A DNA stretch of 64,000 bases, taken from Isoetes taiwanensis (lineage: Eukaryota; Streptophyta; Lycopodiopsida; Isoetales; Isoetaceae). Every line of letters starts with the position of its first letter. Within the stretch, counting starts at the first letter, position 1. Below the pieces are notes generated by a model. It saw only the letters and a program-made list of their open reading frames with translations, made no database searches and was not told where the DNA came from. Shown here in pieces: positions 31,271-43,362 of this stretch. The position numbers and the translations under genes are program-made. The stretch is taken from assembly GCA_021234155.1 (NCBI GenBank), contig JAJEKV010000004.1:6576109-6640108 (forward strand), read 5' to 3'.

Positions 31271-32340
31271 TCAAAAGAGCTAAAGTAGATCCTTCAATCT
31301 ATCCTAAATGAGAAGAGGCAGGAATGTATAGAGAAGCAACTATGTTTCAGGTGCTTTCAGCTAGGGCACAGGACACATAACTGTTTATTTGTGATGAATA
31401 CCGCCCTAGCAGCACTAGGAGGATGGGAAACTCCTCCAGGAGACGACGACAATGGGGAACTGCACGATTAAATCCAGGGTGAGTGCCACATTCTTGCCAC
31501 CATTGATACAGAAAATGCTGAAAACCAATGTAATGTGATATCCACAATCGGGAAGGTAGAAGCCAAGTCATTCATAGTCCTGATAGACACAGAAGCACCC
31601 ACAATTTTGCTTTGCAATGGATGGTTGAGATGTTGAATTAAAAACTTCAAAATCAAAGCCTAGGCCGATGGTTTTATCAAGTGGTGGAATCAGGCACATG
31701 GCAAGTAAAAGGATAAGCTTTGACATAGACTTGCCTGACATTAATATTAGAATGGGAGCAGAGGTCATGAACGTATGCAAGTATAACTTGATAATAGGTA
31801 TGGAATATCTTGCTCTGGCAAAGGCACTGATTGATTGGGGGAACTAGAAAGTGACACGAACGGCACCCAATGGCAAGACAATAGAGGTAACAGGTAAAGA
31901 ATTTACCCCAATCATGCAATGCATGTTTAGTAAAAAGCTTCCTAAATGCATTAAAAGGTAGCAAGTAGCATATGTCTTCAAGCTCAAAGTGGCAGAACTT
32001 GATGGAGAAGAGGAAAATGAGGATAAGACAACAATCAAATTGCCTAAATAGATAGCTAAGCTATTAAAAAAGTTCCACAATCTGTTTCCAGATGAGATCA
32101 GAGAACTTCCTCCTTACAAGTGAGTCGAGTGTAAGATAGCACTTGAGTCAGGCGCCAAGCCCACGAGTAAGACGCCATACAAGATGACGACCCATGAACT
32201 AATGGAGCTCAAGAAGCAGCTACAAGAACTCTTAAACCTAGAGTTCATAAGACCTAGCGTCTCTCCGTTTGGGGAACCCATCTTATTCGTTAAGAAGAAG
32301 AATGGGAGCTTGAGGATGTGCATAGATTTATAACAAGCAT
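31271..32340 (+). pseudogene. Ty3/gypsy Gag zinc knuckle, protease and RT start
   Basis: CIEKQLCFRCFQLGHRTHNC is a CCHC zinc knuckle (about 31328-31385). KSFIVLIDTEAPTI corresponds to the aspartic protease D-T/S-G site, with G replaced by [21 protein letters not shown] and [16 protein letters not shown] (about 32195-32330) are the start of a gypsy RT. Stops are frequent and RT ends where the next LTR begins. The same family appears at 52.5-53.9 kb with an intact DTGSTHNF protease motif. Confidence 0.7.
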
Positions 32341-32397
32341 ACCATAAAAAACAACTACATCTTACAAGATCGGATGATCTAATCGATCGGTCGCAAG

Positions 32398-33001
32398 TGT
32401 TACGGCACTAGCTTGGGGGCTTGGCTCAGAGGAATGATTTGCAGAGACAAACACATTAGATAGATATTTTGAATATTTTGATTGTTAACCTTAGGAGTTT
32501 TTAAATTACAACTTTTAAAAAGGGAACCATTGAAATAATCAATATGTTAAAAGCTAATGAAAAAAAAAAAGGTCGCTACAACTGTAGCGACCAGCGGCAA
32601 CTGGAACTGCCGACCGGATCCTGCTACCTTTTAGCAGAAAAGGCCCTCAGCAGCCGGAAATAGCTCCTGGGCCAACGTAGAAGTAATCGGTCTGTTGAAT
32701 TGGGGAAGCCGGAAGTGTCTGCGTGTGATAGAAGTCTGATTGCTATAGAACGTCTGATAATCTGTGGTTGAATTAAGTGCCTCCCTTAGTTCTAGAGAAT
32801 TCCAGAGAATCCCAGAGAGGCTATCCAGTTGGTTAGCAGACCCTCAGAATTGGGAAGAATTTGAGCTTAGTCTTACCGTGTTTGCAAATCAGAGCCCGAT
32901 TGGGTGGAGAAGTTGTGCCGAAAGAACTTATCTGGAGTTCCCAGGTTGTTTTGATTAACCGTGTTTGACAGTTTTGCAGACAGGAAAGACCGTTTGTATC
33001 A
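32398..33001 (+). repeat. LTR, TGTTACGG family (604 bp)
   Basis: Starts TGTTACGGCACTAGCTTGGG and ends TTTGTATCA, followed at once by a primer-binding site and Gag. An inverted, split copy is at 36917-37281 plus 40278-40599. Confidence 0.75.
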
Positions 33002-33003
33002 AT

Positions 33004-33016
33004 TGGTATCAGAACC
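33004..33016 (+). promoter_or_regulatory. Primer-binding site
   Basis: TGGTATCAGAACC resembles the tRNA-iMet type primer site TGGTATCAGAGC used by many plant LTR elements. It lies 2 bp after the LTR end. Confidence 0.6.
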
Positions 33017-33039
33017 GTGACATCCTAAGATCCTGTGAA

Positions 33040-34218
33040 ATGGCCCAGAACAAATTTAATCTTCCTGTAGCTCAGTATAATCAGGCTATGAATGTTGCTG
33101 CACAGATTGCCGTTTAGATTGGCATGCCTACATCTGCCAATTTTGAGGAAAATCAAAGGAAACTTGAATATGTAGTAATTTTGTATGGGTATTTGCCAGA
33201 CATATTCCAACCGCCTCCTTTGCCTGCAAGTATGCCACAAGATACTCCACCACCATCTGATTCTCCTACTGCGGCCTCCAATGTCAGAACCGGTCGAATT
33301 AAATGGTTGGAGAAAGTAGAAGGAATGCCGTCATATGCAGGAGATAAACGGAGTCCGCCAGCAGTTCTGGGATTCTTGGCAAGTTAGGAAAGTTTCTTTG
33401 AAAGAGTCAAAGCTACGGAGGAACAGAAACTGCAAGCCATGGACAAATATTTAACTGACGTAGCCAGAATATGGTGGCAAGGATGGAATAAATTGTTACC
33501 TCAGATAAAAACCTGGGTAGCTTTTAGAAAAGCGTTCGAATCGCACAACTTGCATGCAAATTATTATCCAGACCTTAAAAGACAGTGGGATCTTTTTAAG
33601 CAAGGGGAACATGAATCGGTACATCATTTTTACTCCAAGTTCTCCTACTTAGCGGTACATATGGGAGAATTACAGCCAGGAGAACTATCTGAAAGTGAAA
33701 TGACGCGAAAATTTGTAGCTGGAGTACGAGATCCATTATATGCAGAGCTATGTTTTGCAGAACCATCGACTATTGATGAAGCGGTGCGAAAGGCTGAAGC
33801 TGCAGAGATGAAACTCAATCCTAGTATAATGCGGTATGATATCTGGGAGGGGTACCCTCAAGAGAAGAATTTTAAGCCAGTGTCTGAAAGAGAGAATAAG
33901 AAGTACCGAGTAAGTGCCTTGCTTGGTAATGATGAAACCCGTACGAAGGGAGGCAATGGAGAACGGGGGATGGCCAAAGGGCAGGCAAAAGCACCCCCGG
34001 GAGGATGTTTTATATGCGGAGGTCCTCACTATAAGAATCAATGTCCAAAAGTTATATCCAAAGGGGATCCTGAGCAATCAAAGGAGGATACTCGAGCAAA
34101 AGCCCGTATGCCCAATCACCATACACATCATCATTCTAGTCATGCCATGTCATGCTTCCATTTCCATGTTCAAAGTCTAAATCTATCCCAAGGCATCCAA
34201 CTTGCACCCATAAGATGA
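33040..34218 (+). pseudogene. LTR retrotransposon Gag with two in-frame stops
   Basis: One frame from ATG 33040 (MAQNKFNLPVAQYNQAM) to 34218, broken by TAG near 33115 and 33385. It holds a retrotransposon Gag core (YLTDVARIWWQGWNK, RQWDLFKQGEHESVHHFYSK) and a zinc knuckle, CFICGGPHYKNQC. Clearly homologous to the Gag at 38011. Only Gag is recognisable; the sequence after about 34130 turns into another repeat. Confidence 0.75.
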
Positions 34219-36248
34219 CATATCACCTTGCCACATCATCATTGTCACCACCCCATCACCATCCACATGTCACACACATCATCTCCACATCACTTGCAAT
34301 TTTGACTAGAAAGAATTTTCTAAGCCCAAGTCGATTGACACGTCATCATCACCACTTGCCATGTCATGCTCACCTAGCCTTGTCATCACCTCCACTTGCC
34401 ACATCATTCATTCCTTGAGCTTTTTTAGACCAAAATCAAGAGTGCCCTATTGCAAGAAAAGATTCCAGAATCTTTTAGAGTGCAAAAAAAGATTCCCTTT
34501 GAAAAAAAAGAAAATTGAAAAATGGTTTTATTTTGAGCCTTATATTTGCCTCCTAGGGAATCGTGCCATAGGCCTTGGGGTATAAAAATTTTCCTATCTA
34601 CCCCCCCTTCCCCCCCAGTCTATTTTTCTCCTCAGCCAACCCCCCCCATGCCACGTGGAACATCCGGGCGTGTGGGGCGGTTGAGGTACCGAATCCCACG
34701 TGGATATTGCACGCTATAATTATAAATATTGGATTTTCTTCTTGTTATACCTTGAGCTGCCGAGACAAAAAATGCCTGTGGGATATTTCGTCTGAATTCT
34801 TATGAACCCTAAAATCTGAGAGCGCCAAGATCCATTTGATTCGGCCAAACTAACCACTCAATCATGACTTAAACCTGCCGGATCACCATGTTTAATGCCA
34901 AGAATACCTATTGCAAGCTAAAAGACAGAGAATCGAAGGGAATCAATCAAGAACTCAACAAAACAGAGCATCTACAAAAGGGGCTTTTGGACAGAAGGAA
35001 AATTCGAGGGCTTTGAGGCAGAGAAGTGATTTCTTGCTTTGAAGAAGGACCGGCCTGATCTACTTGAGCTTGATTCTGACCTCCAAAATTGATATGCAAT
35101 TCGGATTATTGACTAAATTGTCTGGATTGACTGATTGTTTACCTATTTGATCCTGCGCCCAAGACATTGAGCTTGGGATTCATGTTGTTATCTTTTGAAT
35201 GCTTGAATCAATTGAAAATCCAACCCTTGTTGTGAAGTATTTGTGCCACTTGGTGTTCTATTCCAAAAAAAATAGCAGTTATCAGAGTCTTTTTGCTATG
35301 TTTTATTCTAGTAGCCAAATATTGTCAATGTGACAACTCAAATGTGCCCTTTGCAAAGGCAAAACAATCCTGGTGTCAGTCCGATACATCAATGCAAGAT
35401 TGAATCAGCAATTCTAGGTCTATTCTAGCAAAATTTGGCATTGAGCATTAGAGGGAAAGATAGCATTGCTGAGGGCATTAATATTACCATCTAGTGCATA
35501 TTGAGCATAGAAACATTATGTTTAGTGTGCATTCCTCCCATAGAAAGAATCTTGTTCACAATTGTCTATTCTTCATAGCAGTCAGCAAAAACATCAAAAA
35601 AGAAAAAGATTTAGAGTTCTACTTGCAAACAAACATCATGGCCTCTAATGTGCAGACCTCTGCAGAATAGGTGAAGCTTACAAAACAAAGAAATTCATTG
35701 CCATTAGCGAGATCATAAATCAAGCTCTCTGCCAGGGATATTGACCAGAAATTGACTGGGTCAGGAACAGGAATTTGGCCCATCTACCCTTCTCAGATTC
35801 ACTCAGACTTTTGCAGTCTGACAAATATAAGTGTTGAGCATCTGTGTGAACAAAAATCATGCTCAAAACTTAAATGGTGCGCATGTGGCAGACATTCTTT
35901 TGAGGCAGACTTTTAATCCTTCAGGGAAAGCTGCTTCAAGCAATCTCTTGAGCATTATTTCTGGAATTTTGACACTTAGAGTGGTTGCCTCAAGCAACCT
36001 GGAGGTTCTAAACCACTGAGGTTGAAGGTTTTGCCAGGAACACCTTCAACACCTGGTGGTAGGTATCCAATTGGCACTTCCTCCCTAGCAAATAATGCCT
36101 CAAATTTTAAGAGCTCTTACTGCTGGAAGCTCTTGATCATGAGTTGGGTAGCGTGTCTTAGTGTCATTCATCTTGCGGGAGTCGTGTGTTAGAACTCTCT
36201 CGTCCTACATAAAGATCATGTCAGTTGCAATCTTACTTGCATCTGTAA
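34219..36248 (+). repeat. Fragment of Tat-like element LTR and leader
   Basis: 34130-35200 matches the inverse of about 60730-61650 (for example CCACGTGG.ACATCCGGGCG and CTGCCGAGA...). 35700-36065 matches the inverse of 59900-60240 (GGTTGAAGGTTTTGCCAGG). It is a plus-oriented piece of the element that is minus-oriented at 54.9-62.3 kb. No coding frame. Confidence 0.55.
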
Positions 36249-36916
36249 CTACAAACTTGTCTTTCCTGGGTCTAAGAATGTTAAGACTGGATCAGTTGTC
36301 AAGGCTTCCTTCAACTTCTCGAATCCTTCTTGAGCCTTCGTATGCCAATGATCTGCCCAATTATTTATCTTCTGCACCTTGGTGAGGTCCGTCAAGGATG
36401 TGGCTATCTTGGTGAAGTTCTGCATGAACTTCCTGTAATACCTTGCCAATCCCAAGAAACTTCTTACTTCATGGACATTCTTCAACGCCGGCCATTCTAT
36501 TAGTGCCTGGATCTTCGCGGGGATCTGTTGCAATTCCTTCGACGGAGATCACATGTTCGACATACTCAACCTTGGTTGTCGCAAAGTGACATTTGGACAA
36601 TTTTGCATAAAGTTGATGCCTTCTTAACTTCTTGAGGACCCTTCTCAAATGCTTAACACGGTCCTCCAAGGTTTTACTGTAGACTAAGATGTCATTGAAG
36701 AATATGATGACAAAATCATCTAGAAACTCGTGAAAGAGATCATTCATGAGTCTCATGAAGGTAGCAGGGGCATTGAACAATCCAAAGGGCATGATCATGA
36801 GCTCTTAATAGCCATACCTTGTCCTAAAAACTGTTTTCTGGATATCTTATTCCTTAATTCTGATATGGCGGTAGTCGGATCTCAAGTCTATTTTGGAGAA
36901 GGACTTTGCCGCTTGC
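36249..36916 (-). pseudogene. Ty3/gypsy reverse transcriptase fragment
   Basis: The minus strand reads AKSFSKIDLRSDYRHIRIKE, MPFGLFNAPATFMRLMNDLF, then FFNDILVYSKTLEDRVKHL (the YVDD box is altered to FFND) and EWPALKNVHEVRSFLGLARY (the start of the thumb/connection). Stops at the IKE*DIQ position and elsewhere. The LTR at 36917 abuts it directly. Confidence 0.8.
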
Positions 36917-37281
36917 TGATATAAATGGTCTTTCTTGTCTGCAAAACTGTCAAATACGGTTAATCAAAACAACCTGGGAACTCCAGATAAGTTCTTTTGG
37001 CACAACTTCTCCACCCAACCGGGCTCTGATTTGTAAACATGGCAAGACTAAGCTCAAATTCTTCCCAATTCTGAGAGTCTGCTAACCAACTGGATAGCCT
37101 CTCTAGGATTCTCTGGAATTCTCTAGAACTAAGGGAGGCACTTAATTCAACCATAGATTATCAGAAGTTCTACAACAATCAAACTTCTATCACACGCAGA
37201 CACTTCTGGCTTCCCCAATTCAACAGATCGATTACTTCTTATATTATTCTAAAAAGGTATTATGCAACTAATTCTGGATTT
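36917..37281 (-). repeat. TGTTAT-family LTR, distal half
   Basis: Inverse of the LTR at 32398-33001 (3' half). It is separated from its other half at 40278-40599 by the Gag-only element. Confidence 0.75.
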
Positions 37282-37968
37282 TGATATGGTGGTGCTCGGG
37301 GGAGCGGCTCAGGCCCAAAAGCATCCAGAATTAAATATTAGCAATTAAAGGATCAAGGGTAGTAAACCTTAAATTAGGGTCGTAGAATATGATGTTAAGG
37401 TCATGTTAGATAGATAACAATTAAAACAATGAACCATTGGAACTTTAAAATTAAAATAATTAAAATGTGGTTGATAACGGGATGCGAGACCAATCAGCCG
37501 AAACTGTATCAGAGTTATAGAATCAGCTTCCGGATCTTGAGAAAAAGGCCGATCTGGGCCTGCAAAAAGGGCGAATCCATGATATTATAAGTGGAACCTC
37601 AGATATTCCTGTCTATCTGCCTTTTAAACAGATATTTGTAGCCAACAAAGGTAAATCCAGAAATAGGTCCTTCGCCCTATAAAAACAGTTGCTGCTCTCA
37701 TTCGTGGTAGGAATTTTGGGGTTGAGCCTTGAGCGAAACTAGCTATCTTTGCCTGTAGTCAGAGTTGGTTGAATTTGATCATTGATGTTGAATACTTGGA
37801 TGCGTCATTGGGAAGCAAGATAACGAATTCTTGCTGGGATAACCTGAGCCCGGTTGGGTGGTGAGCATAAGCCGTGAAGGCAGGTTTAATTGTGGAATTT
37901 GAGGTTATTTGATGATCGTTTCCATTCTCTGTTCCTCGTTTTATAGTTAAAACCTTGTCATCGTATCA
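37282..37968 (+). repeat. 5' LTR of the Gag-only element
   Basis: 687 bp, TGATA...TATCA ends. A TATAAAAAC box near 37679 is a likely promoter. Confidence 0.85.
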
Positions 37969-37972
37969 GTTT

Positions 37973-37985
37973 TAGTATCAGAACC
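37973..37985 (+). promoter_or_regulatory. Primer-binding site of the Gag-only element
   Basis: TAGTATCAGAACC, a variant of the tRNA-iMet type site, 4 bp after the LTR. Confidence 0.55.
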
Positions 37986-38010
37986 TCTTGATTCTGAAAG
38001 CCTTAGAACA

Positions 38011-39182
38011 ATGTCTACCAATCGCTTCGGTGTACCTGATCATCAGTATACCCAGGCTATGAGCAATGCCAGCTATATAGCAGATCAAATGGCTATTCCT
38101 CCTTCTATCAATCCTGCAGAGTGTCAAAAACAACTGGAATACTTGTGTCTGGCTTATAAATTTTTACCTGAACCTTCTGTGCAAACGAATGCACAACCTA
38201 ATCCATCCATCCTGCCTCCAGAATCCTCTTGTAAATGGCTAGAGAAAGTTGCAGGAATGCCAACCTTCTCTGGTGAAAAGAGAAATCCGCCTACCGTCTT
38301 TGGATTTCTTTCTACATGGGAAAGTTATTTTGAACTAGTAAAAGCTACAGAAAAGCAGAAGCTGCAGACTATGGACAAATACTTGACAGATATGGCAAGA
38401 ACATGGTGGCAAGGAAGAAAAAGAATGGACCCAAAGATTTTGACATGGAAGAACTTCAAGGAAGCTTTTGAAGGTTACAATTTGGCAGCTAATTATCATA
38501 ATGATGTCAAACGAGAATGGGATCTATTCAAGCAAGGTGACAATGAGTCCGTCTATCAGTACACATCGAAATTCCAGTACTTGTCCACTCAAATGGATGG
38601 GTTAACAGAGAAGGAGTTGTTAAGAAAATATATAGCGGGACTTAAAAATTCCTTGTATGCAGAATTATGTTTTATAGATCCTCAGACCTTGGAAGAAGCA
38701 ACAAAGAAAGCCATAGCTGCGGAAAGGAAGTTAAATCCTGATTTTATAAATTGTAGTATATGGGATGGATATCCTGAGGACAAAAGTAATGATAAGACAA
38801 GCAATGAGAAAGCAAATAATAGCAAGAGTTCTGATAAGGGAAATAAAAGATCTAGAGCAAGCACGGGCGATAACCAAGATCAAGCTCAGAAAACAAAGTG
38901 GGATAATCAATCTGACAGGTCTTCATTTAAGAAAAGTGGGTGTTATTATTGCGGAGGACCACATCTTAAGGTAGACTGCCCGAAGTTAAATGCGAAAAGA
39001 GATCCGAACGATCGGGCAGAGCTGAGTATAGATCAAATCCTCGTTCTAGTGGACCTTCGGCTCAAATGACTCGGGTGGAAGAACAATCGGCCGAGTCAAG
39101 TGCTAAAACGAATAAACAAGTAACTTTTGCCGACGAAGTGCAAAAGGAAAGGGGGAAACTGCAAATTGCCTATTTGAAATAG
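38011..39182 (+). CDS. Gag polyprotein
   Basis: MSTNRFGVPDHQYTQAM starts a 352-residue frame to 39069. A +1-type frame change near 39030 would extend it to the TAG at 39180 through QVTFADEVQKERGK. The core reads YLTDMARTWWQGRKRM and KREWDLFKQGDNESVYQYTS (retrotransposon Gag). A basic, asparagine-rich stretch leads to a zinc knuckle, CYYCGGPHLKVDC. Gag forms the particle that packages element RNA. This is the only coding region between the LTRs. Confidence 0.85.
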
Positions 39183-39342
39183 GTTGGTAAGTGACAACTC
39201 CATGAAGGAGGATAGGGTTAAACTTTAAGTTTAAGAAACATAGTTGTTGTTTCATTGTTTACTAATATATGGAAAAACTTTTTGGCCTTAAGGGCTGGAT
39301 CAAATTTTTAGCCTAAAGGGTTGGACTTGAATATTTCTGATT

Positions 39343-39545
39343 GTGGACTCAATCAGGGTTGCAGCCATGGATTTGGCTGTGGTATATATTTCTAGTTGAG
39401 AAATCAACTAGGGTTGCAGTCATGGATTTGACTGTGGTATTTCTAGTTGAGAAATCAACTAGGGTTGCAGTCATGGATTTGACTGTGGTATTTCTAGTTG
39501 AGTATTCAACTAGGGTTGCAACCATGGACTTGGTTGTGGTATATT
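39343..39545. repeat. About 61-bp tandem repeat, four units
   Basis: Units of TCTAGTTGAGAAATCAACTA followed by GGGTTGCAGTCATGGATTTGACTGTGGTAT. Each holds two small inverted repeats (TAGTTGA/TCAACTA and CAGTCA/TGACTG). Lies between Gag and the purine tract. Confidence 0.8.
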
Positions 39546-39596
39546 TGCCATATAATTCCTTGATCGAGGACGATCAATCCCGGGAAGGGGAGGAAT

Positions 39597-40272
39597 TGAT
39601 ATGGTGGTGCTCGGGGGAGCGGCTTAGGCCCAAAAGCATCCAGAATTAAATATTAGCAATTAAAGGGTCAAGGGTAGTAAACCTTAAATTAGGGTCGTAT
39701 AATATGATGTTAGGGTCATGTTAGATAGATAACAATTAAAACAATGAACCATTGGAACTTTAAAATTAAAATAATTAAAATGTGGCTGATAACGGGATGC
39801 GAGACCAACTGTATCAGAGTTATAAAATCAGCTTCCGGATCTTGAGAAAAAGGCCGATCTGGGCCTGCAAAAAGGGCGACTCCATGATATTATAAGTCGA
39901 ACCTCAGATATTCCTGTCTATCTGCCTTTTAAACAGATATTTGTAGCCAACAAAGGTAAATCCAGAATAGGTCCTTCGCCCTATAAAAACAGTTGCTGCT
40001 CTCATTCGTGGTAGGAATTTTGGGGTTGAGCCTTGAGCGAAACTAGCTGTCTTTGCCTGTAGTCAGAGTTGGTTGAATTTGATCATTGATGTTGAATACT
40101 TGGATGCGTCATTGGGAAGCAAGATAACGAATTCTTGCTGGGATAACCTGAGCCCGGTTGGGTGGTGAGCATAAGCCGTGAAGGCAGGTTTAACTGTGGA
40201 ATTTGAGGTTATTTGATGATCGTTTCCATTCTCTGTTCCTCGTTTTATAGTTAAAACCTTGTCATCGTATCA
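39597..40272 (+). repeat. 3' LTR of the Gag-only element
   Basis: 676 bp, preceded by the purine tract. Its similarity to the 5' LTR (a few substitutions and two short gaps) suggests a fairly young insertion. Confidence 0.85.
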
Positions 40273-40277
40273 GATTT

Positions 40278-40599
40278 CCCTTTACCTTTTTGGCTAAACC
40301 CGGACTGATACGTTGGTCCAGGAGCTATTTTTGGCTACTGAGGGCCTTTTCTGCTAAAAGGTAGCAGGATCCGGTCGACAGTTCCAGTTCCTGCTGGTCG
40401 CTACAGTTGTAGCGACCTTTTTTTTTATTAGCTTTTAACATATTGATTATTTTAATGGTTCCCTTTTTAAAAGTTGTAATTTAAAAACTCCTAAGGTTAA
40501 CAATCAAAATATTCAAAATATCTATCTAAAGCCCTTGCCTCTGTGTTTGTCTCTGCAAATCATTCCTCTGAGCCACGCCCCCAAGCTAGTGCCATAACA
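40278..40599 (-). repeat. TGTTAT-family LTR, proximal half
   Basis: On the minus strand it begins TGTTATGGCACTAGCTTGGG and is preceded by a purine tract (GGGAAGGGAGGGAAT at 40600-40614), so it is the 3' LTR of an element lying to the right. It contains a CGCTACA.TTGTAGCG inverted repeat. Confidence 0.75.
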
Positions 40600-41499
40600 A
40601 TTCCCTCCCTTCCCAAGGCTGATCGTCCTCGATCATCTGCCTTAGGGAAGTAACAATCTTTCCCAAAGCTAGTCAACTGACTATCCGCTTTGCTGGAATA
40701 ACCACATTTCTTTCCAAGCTAGTCGCCTGACTATCTGCTTTGAAAGGATTTCTTCTAGGCTGGTAAACTTACCATCTGCCTGACAATTCTAAGGGTCTGG
40801 CTTCTGTGCTGCAATCACAGTTGCCCCCTTCTAAACTCTAGAGCAACATTCATTTGAAAAAAAACTTTCATTATCTCAAATCAAATGAATACAATGTTGA
40901 AACCATTCAACAAACTTTTGACCACATGTATGACCAAGTCAAGTGAAATTTTGAACTTTTGGATGGTGATGAAGTGGTGTGAGTGGTGTGTAGCAAATGG
41001 AGGATTCATGGAGGTGTACTTTGACTAGAAAGAATTTTCAAAGCTAAGTTTGACTTAGGAAGGAATTGTATGCATGGAAACAAAGTCTAATGGGTGTTTT
41101 ATGGTGGTGGAAGGTATGGGGAATGTGGAATAGGAGTCAAACTGCACAAAGATGCCAAGAACACAAGTGATCACATACCAAGAGATGATCTTCAAGGGGT
41201 CTTCTTTTCCCTCCTTCTCTTTTCTTTTGCTTGATTCTCCTCTTGTCTCTTTTGAGTGACTTGAGTCAATTGTCCTTTCCTTGCTCTTCAACTTTTTAAT
41301 GTATGCTAGTGAAGCATTCTTCTAGTGCCTTGTCATTCAGATCAAAGTGTAAGGATTAGTCCAGAAATATGCTTAGCTCTTCCATTCTGCCATAACATGG
41401 CAGCACCAGGGCCTTCAATATGTAAGGAGATGGATGGAGCTCTGGAGGAGTACTATTTGAGATAGTGTACAAACCAGGTAAAAACTTCGAATACAAGGA
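40600..41499 (-). repeat. 3' internal remnant and Tat-like LTR piece
   Basis: 40600-40830 resembles the purine-tract-proximal part of the Gag-only family, with GATAGTCAG..GACTAGCTT repeats on the minus strand. 40860-41300 matches 61805-62160 (GACCACATGT.TGACCAAGTC), a piece of the Tat-like LTR. No gene. Confidence 0.5.
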
Positions 41500-42590
41500 G
41501 CGCTAGAACCTTTGGCAGTACCAAATGCCAAATGGTAGATAATAAGTATGGACTTCATAACAGGACTCCCAAGGACAACAAGAGGCAAAGATGCCTTAAT
41601 GATCGTGGTCGATAAACTCTCCAAGATGGCACATTTCATGCCTTGCCAAACCACCGGCACGACACTAGACACAGTTGTCCTATTCACAAAGGAGATCTTT
41701 AGACTCCATGGAATGCCAAAGGAGATTATCTCCAATGGGGACTCAAAGTTCATTAGCGTGTTTTGGAAGGACTTCTTCAGCATGATGCAGACAAAGTTGT
41801 CTATGAGTACAACATATCACCCTCAAGCGGATAGGCAGACGGAGTGCACCAATCAAATTCTCAAGGACATGTTGAGAAACTATGTCTGGAACAAGCAGTT
41901 GAAATGGGAAGATTACATCTACTTGGTGGAATTTGCATAAAACAGCACCAAGCAAGAGTCATCTCAGATGTCGCCATTCATGATAAACTATCTCTACCAA
42001 TGACTAACTCGAAATACTTGGCATAATCCAGTATCCAAGGTAGAAGTTTCTCAATAAATGCTAGCCGACATGCAATAGCTAGTTGAAGAAGTTCGAGGAT
42101 ATCTAATAGCAGCAAGAAGCCAGAAGAAGAGAGCGTAGCAGATAAGCATAGAATGGTAAGGGAATTCCAAGTAGATGATGACGTTTGGATGAAGATAAAA
42201 GCCAAACAAGCAAAGCTCCGCATCGGCAATTGCGAGAAGCTTGCTCCAAGGTGGGTTGGATCGTTTAAAATACTCGAAAGAGTTCTAAAGAGACACACTC
42301 CTAATCTAGAGGAAGTATTAGCGACATCAGTATTACTGGAAATGACCGATGAACAACTTGAGATTGTTCCGAAAGTTCTTCTTGATAGATCATTCAAGAA
42401 CAAGAAGATCGCAATTTCTCCAATACCTAGTCAAAATTTCTCCAATACCTAGTCAAATGGACGAACTTACCGTTGAAGACACTATGTGGTACTACAATCA
42501 GATCTCGAGAGGCAGTACCCACAATTTATGGAGCAATGCAAAGGTCGACTCATCACCGAATTAGTCAATATCGACACGACAGGTAGATTA
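41500..42590 (+). pseudogene. Chromovirus integrase and chromodomain
   Basis: ISMDFITGLPRTTRGKDALM starts the integrase catalytic core. The second acid lies in NGDSKFISVFW and the glutamate in YHPQADRQTECTNQ. A later frame carries MVREFQVDDDVWMKIK and KLAPRWVGSFKILERV (the C-terminal GPF/Y-like region), and a third gives YLVKWTNLPVEDTMW, a chromodomain core. Stops and frame changes break it. Chromodomains direct such Ty3/gypsy elements to heterochromatin. Confidence 0.8.
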
Positions 42591-43146
42591 AAGTAGATTA
42601 AAGCATGTGGCTCTCCAATGAGATGGAACTAGACAATCTGAGGGATAAGAGATCATAGAGAATCATGCATGATATGGAAGCACCTCTAGTCTATGGCCAT
42701 TATGAAGAAGAAGCCATCCTCCATGCCAAGCATGACAAAAGGTTTAGGCATTAGAGATCATCCTAGACATGATAGGACACTTGGCTCCACAGCCGCGATG
42801 AAAGAACACCGGGAGATAATGCTTGCATTCATTATAGTTAGTATAATTGAAATTAAAAGGGTGGTTCCCGTATAACCATCATAATATTAAATAGTAAATA
42901 CTAACAAATAGAAGCTGCAAGGAATCGCATCGGGAGAACAAAGGACTATAAAATATTGACATTGTCGTTATTAATATTATTGTTATCTTATTAATTGCAG
43001 TGTAACTAAGGCATAATAAACGACTTAAAATTGTTGGATTACATGATAATTATGAACTTAATCACGAAGTATTTAGGTTAGTCCAGCAGGCATCATGCAG
43101 GCTTCCAAGGTGGGAAGACTCGTGATGCCACGGACATCATCAATTT

Positions 43147-43258
43147 AAGGTGGGGGGAATGTGACGTTCCAGAATAATATATGGTACAAGAATTTGGCGC
43201 CGGCGGAGCCGGCGCCTTGTGGAGTGGATTCAAACATTGTAAATAGAGACAGCTTGCG
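43147..43258 (+). repeat. Purine tract and start of 3' LTR
   Basis: AAGGTGGGGGGAA is a polypurine tract followed by TGTGACGTTCCAGAATAATA at 43161, nearly the same as the LTR start at 47167. It closes the chromovirus remnant. The LTR is cut by a SINE and its end is not found. Confidence 0.65.
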
Positions 43259-43362
43259 TTTTTTTTTTTGGCTAAGTTTTAATGCACCCCTGGGAGTCGA
43301 ACCCTGGTGCGACCGTCGGTGCGGCGCCCATCGGCTATAGAGCCATGGGTAGAGAGCAGATT
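43259..43362 (-). mobile_element. tRNA-derived SINE
   Basis: The minus strand has a perfect Pol III B box, GGTTCGACTCC, an A-box-like ATGGCTCTATAGCCGATGGG upstream, and ends in a poly(A) run (T-run at 43259-43269). TAGAGACAG/TAGAGAGCAG flanks may be a decayed target duplication. Confidence 0.55.

Larger units (their letters stand above)
37282..40272 (+). mobile_element. Complete Gag-only LTR retrotransposon (2,991 bp)
   Basis: The LTRs at 37282-37968 and 39597-40272 both begin TGATATGGTGG and end TCGTATCA and are nearly identical. A perfect 5-bp target duplication, GATTT, flanks the element (37277-37281, 40273-40277). A primer site, one gag gene and a purine tract (GGGAAGGGGAGGAAT) are present; protease, RT and integrase are absent. 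It must have moved with enzymes from another element. It is inserted inside a TGTTAT-family LTR. Confidence 0.9.

Noticed and set aside
36917-36950. Chimeric LTR-RT fusion gene
   Set aside because: The LTR is a 3' LTR (purine tract at its far side, 40600-40614) that happens to abut an older RT fragment; no fusion gene is needed.
43259-43362. Functional tRNA gene
   Set aside because: A B box is present but there is no cloverleaf with acceptor stem, and a poly(A) tail follows, so it is a SINE.
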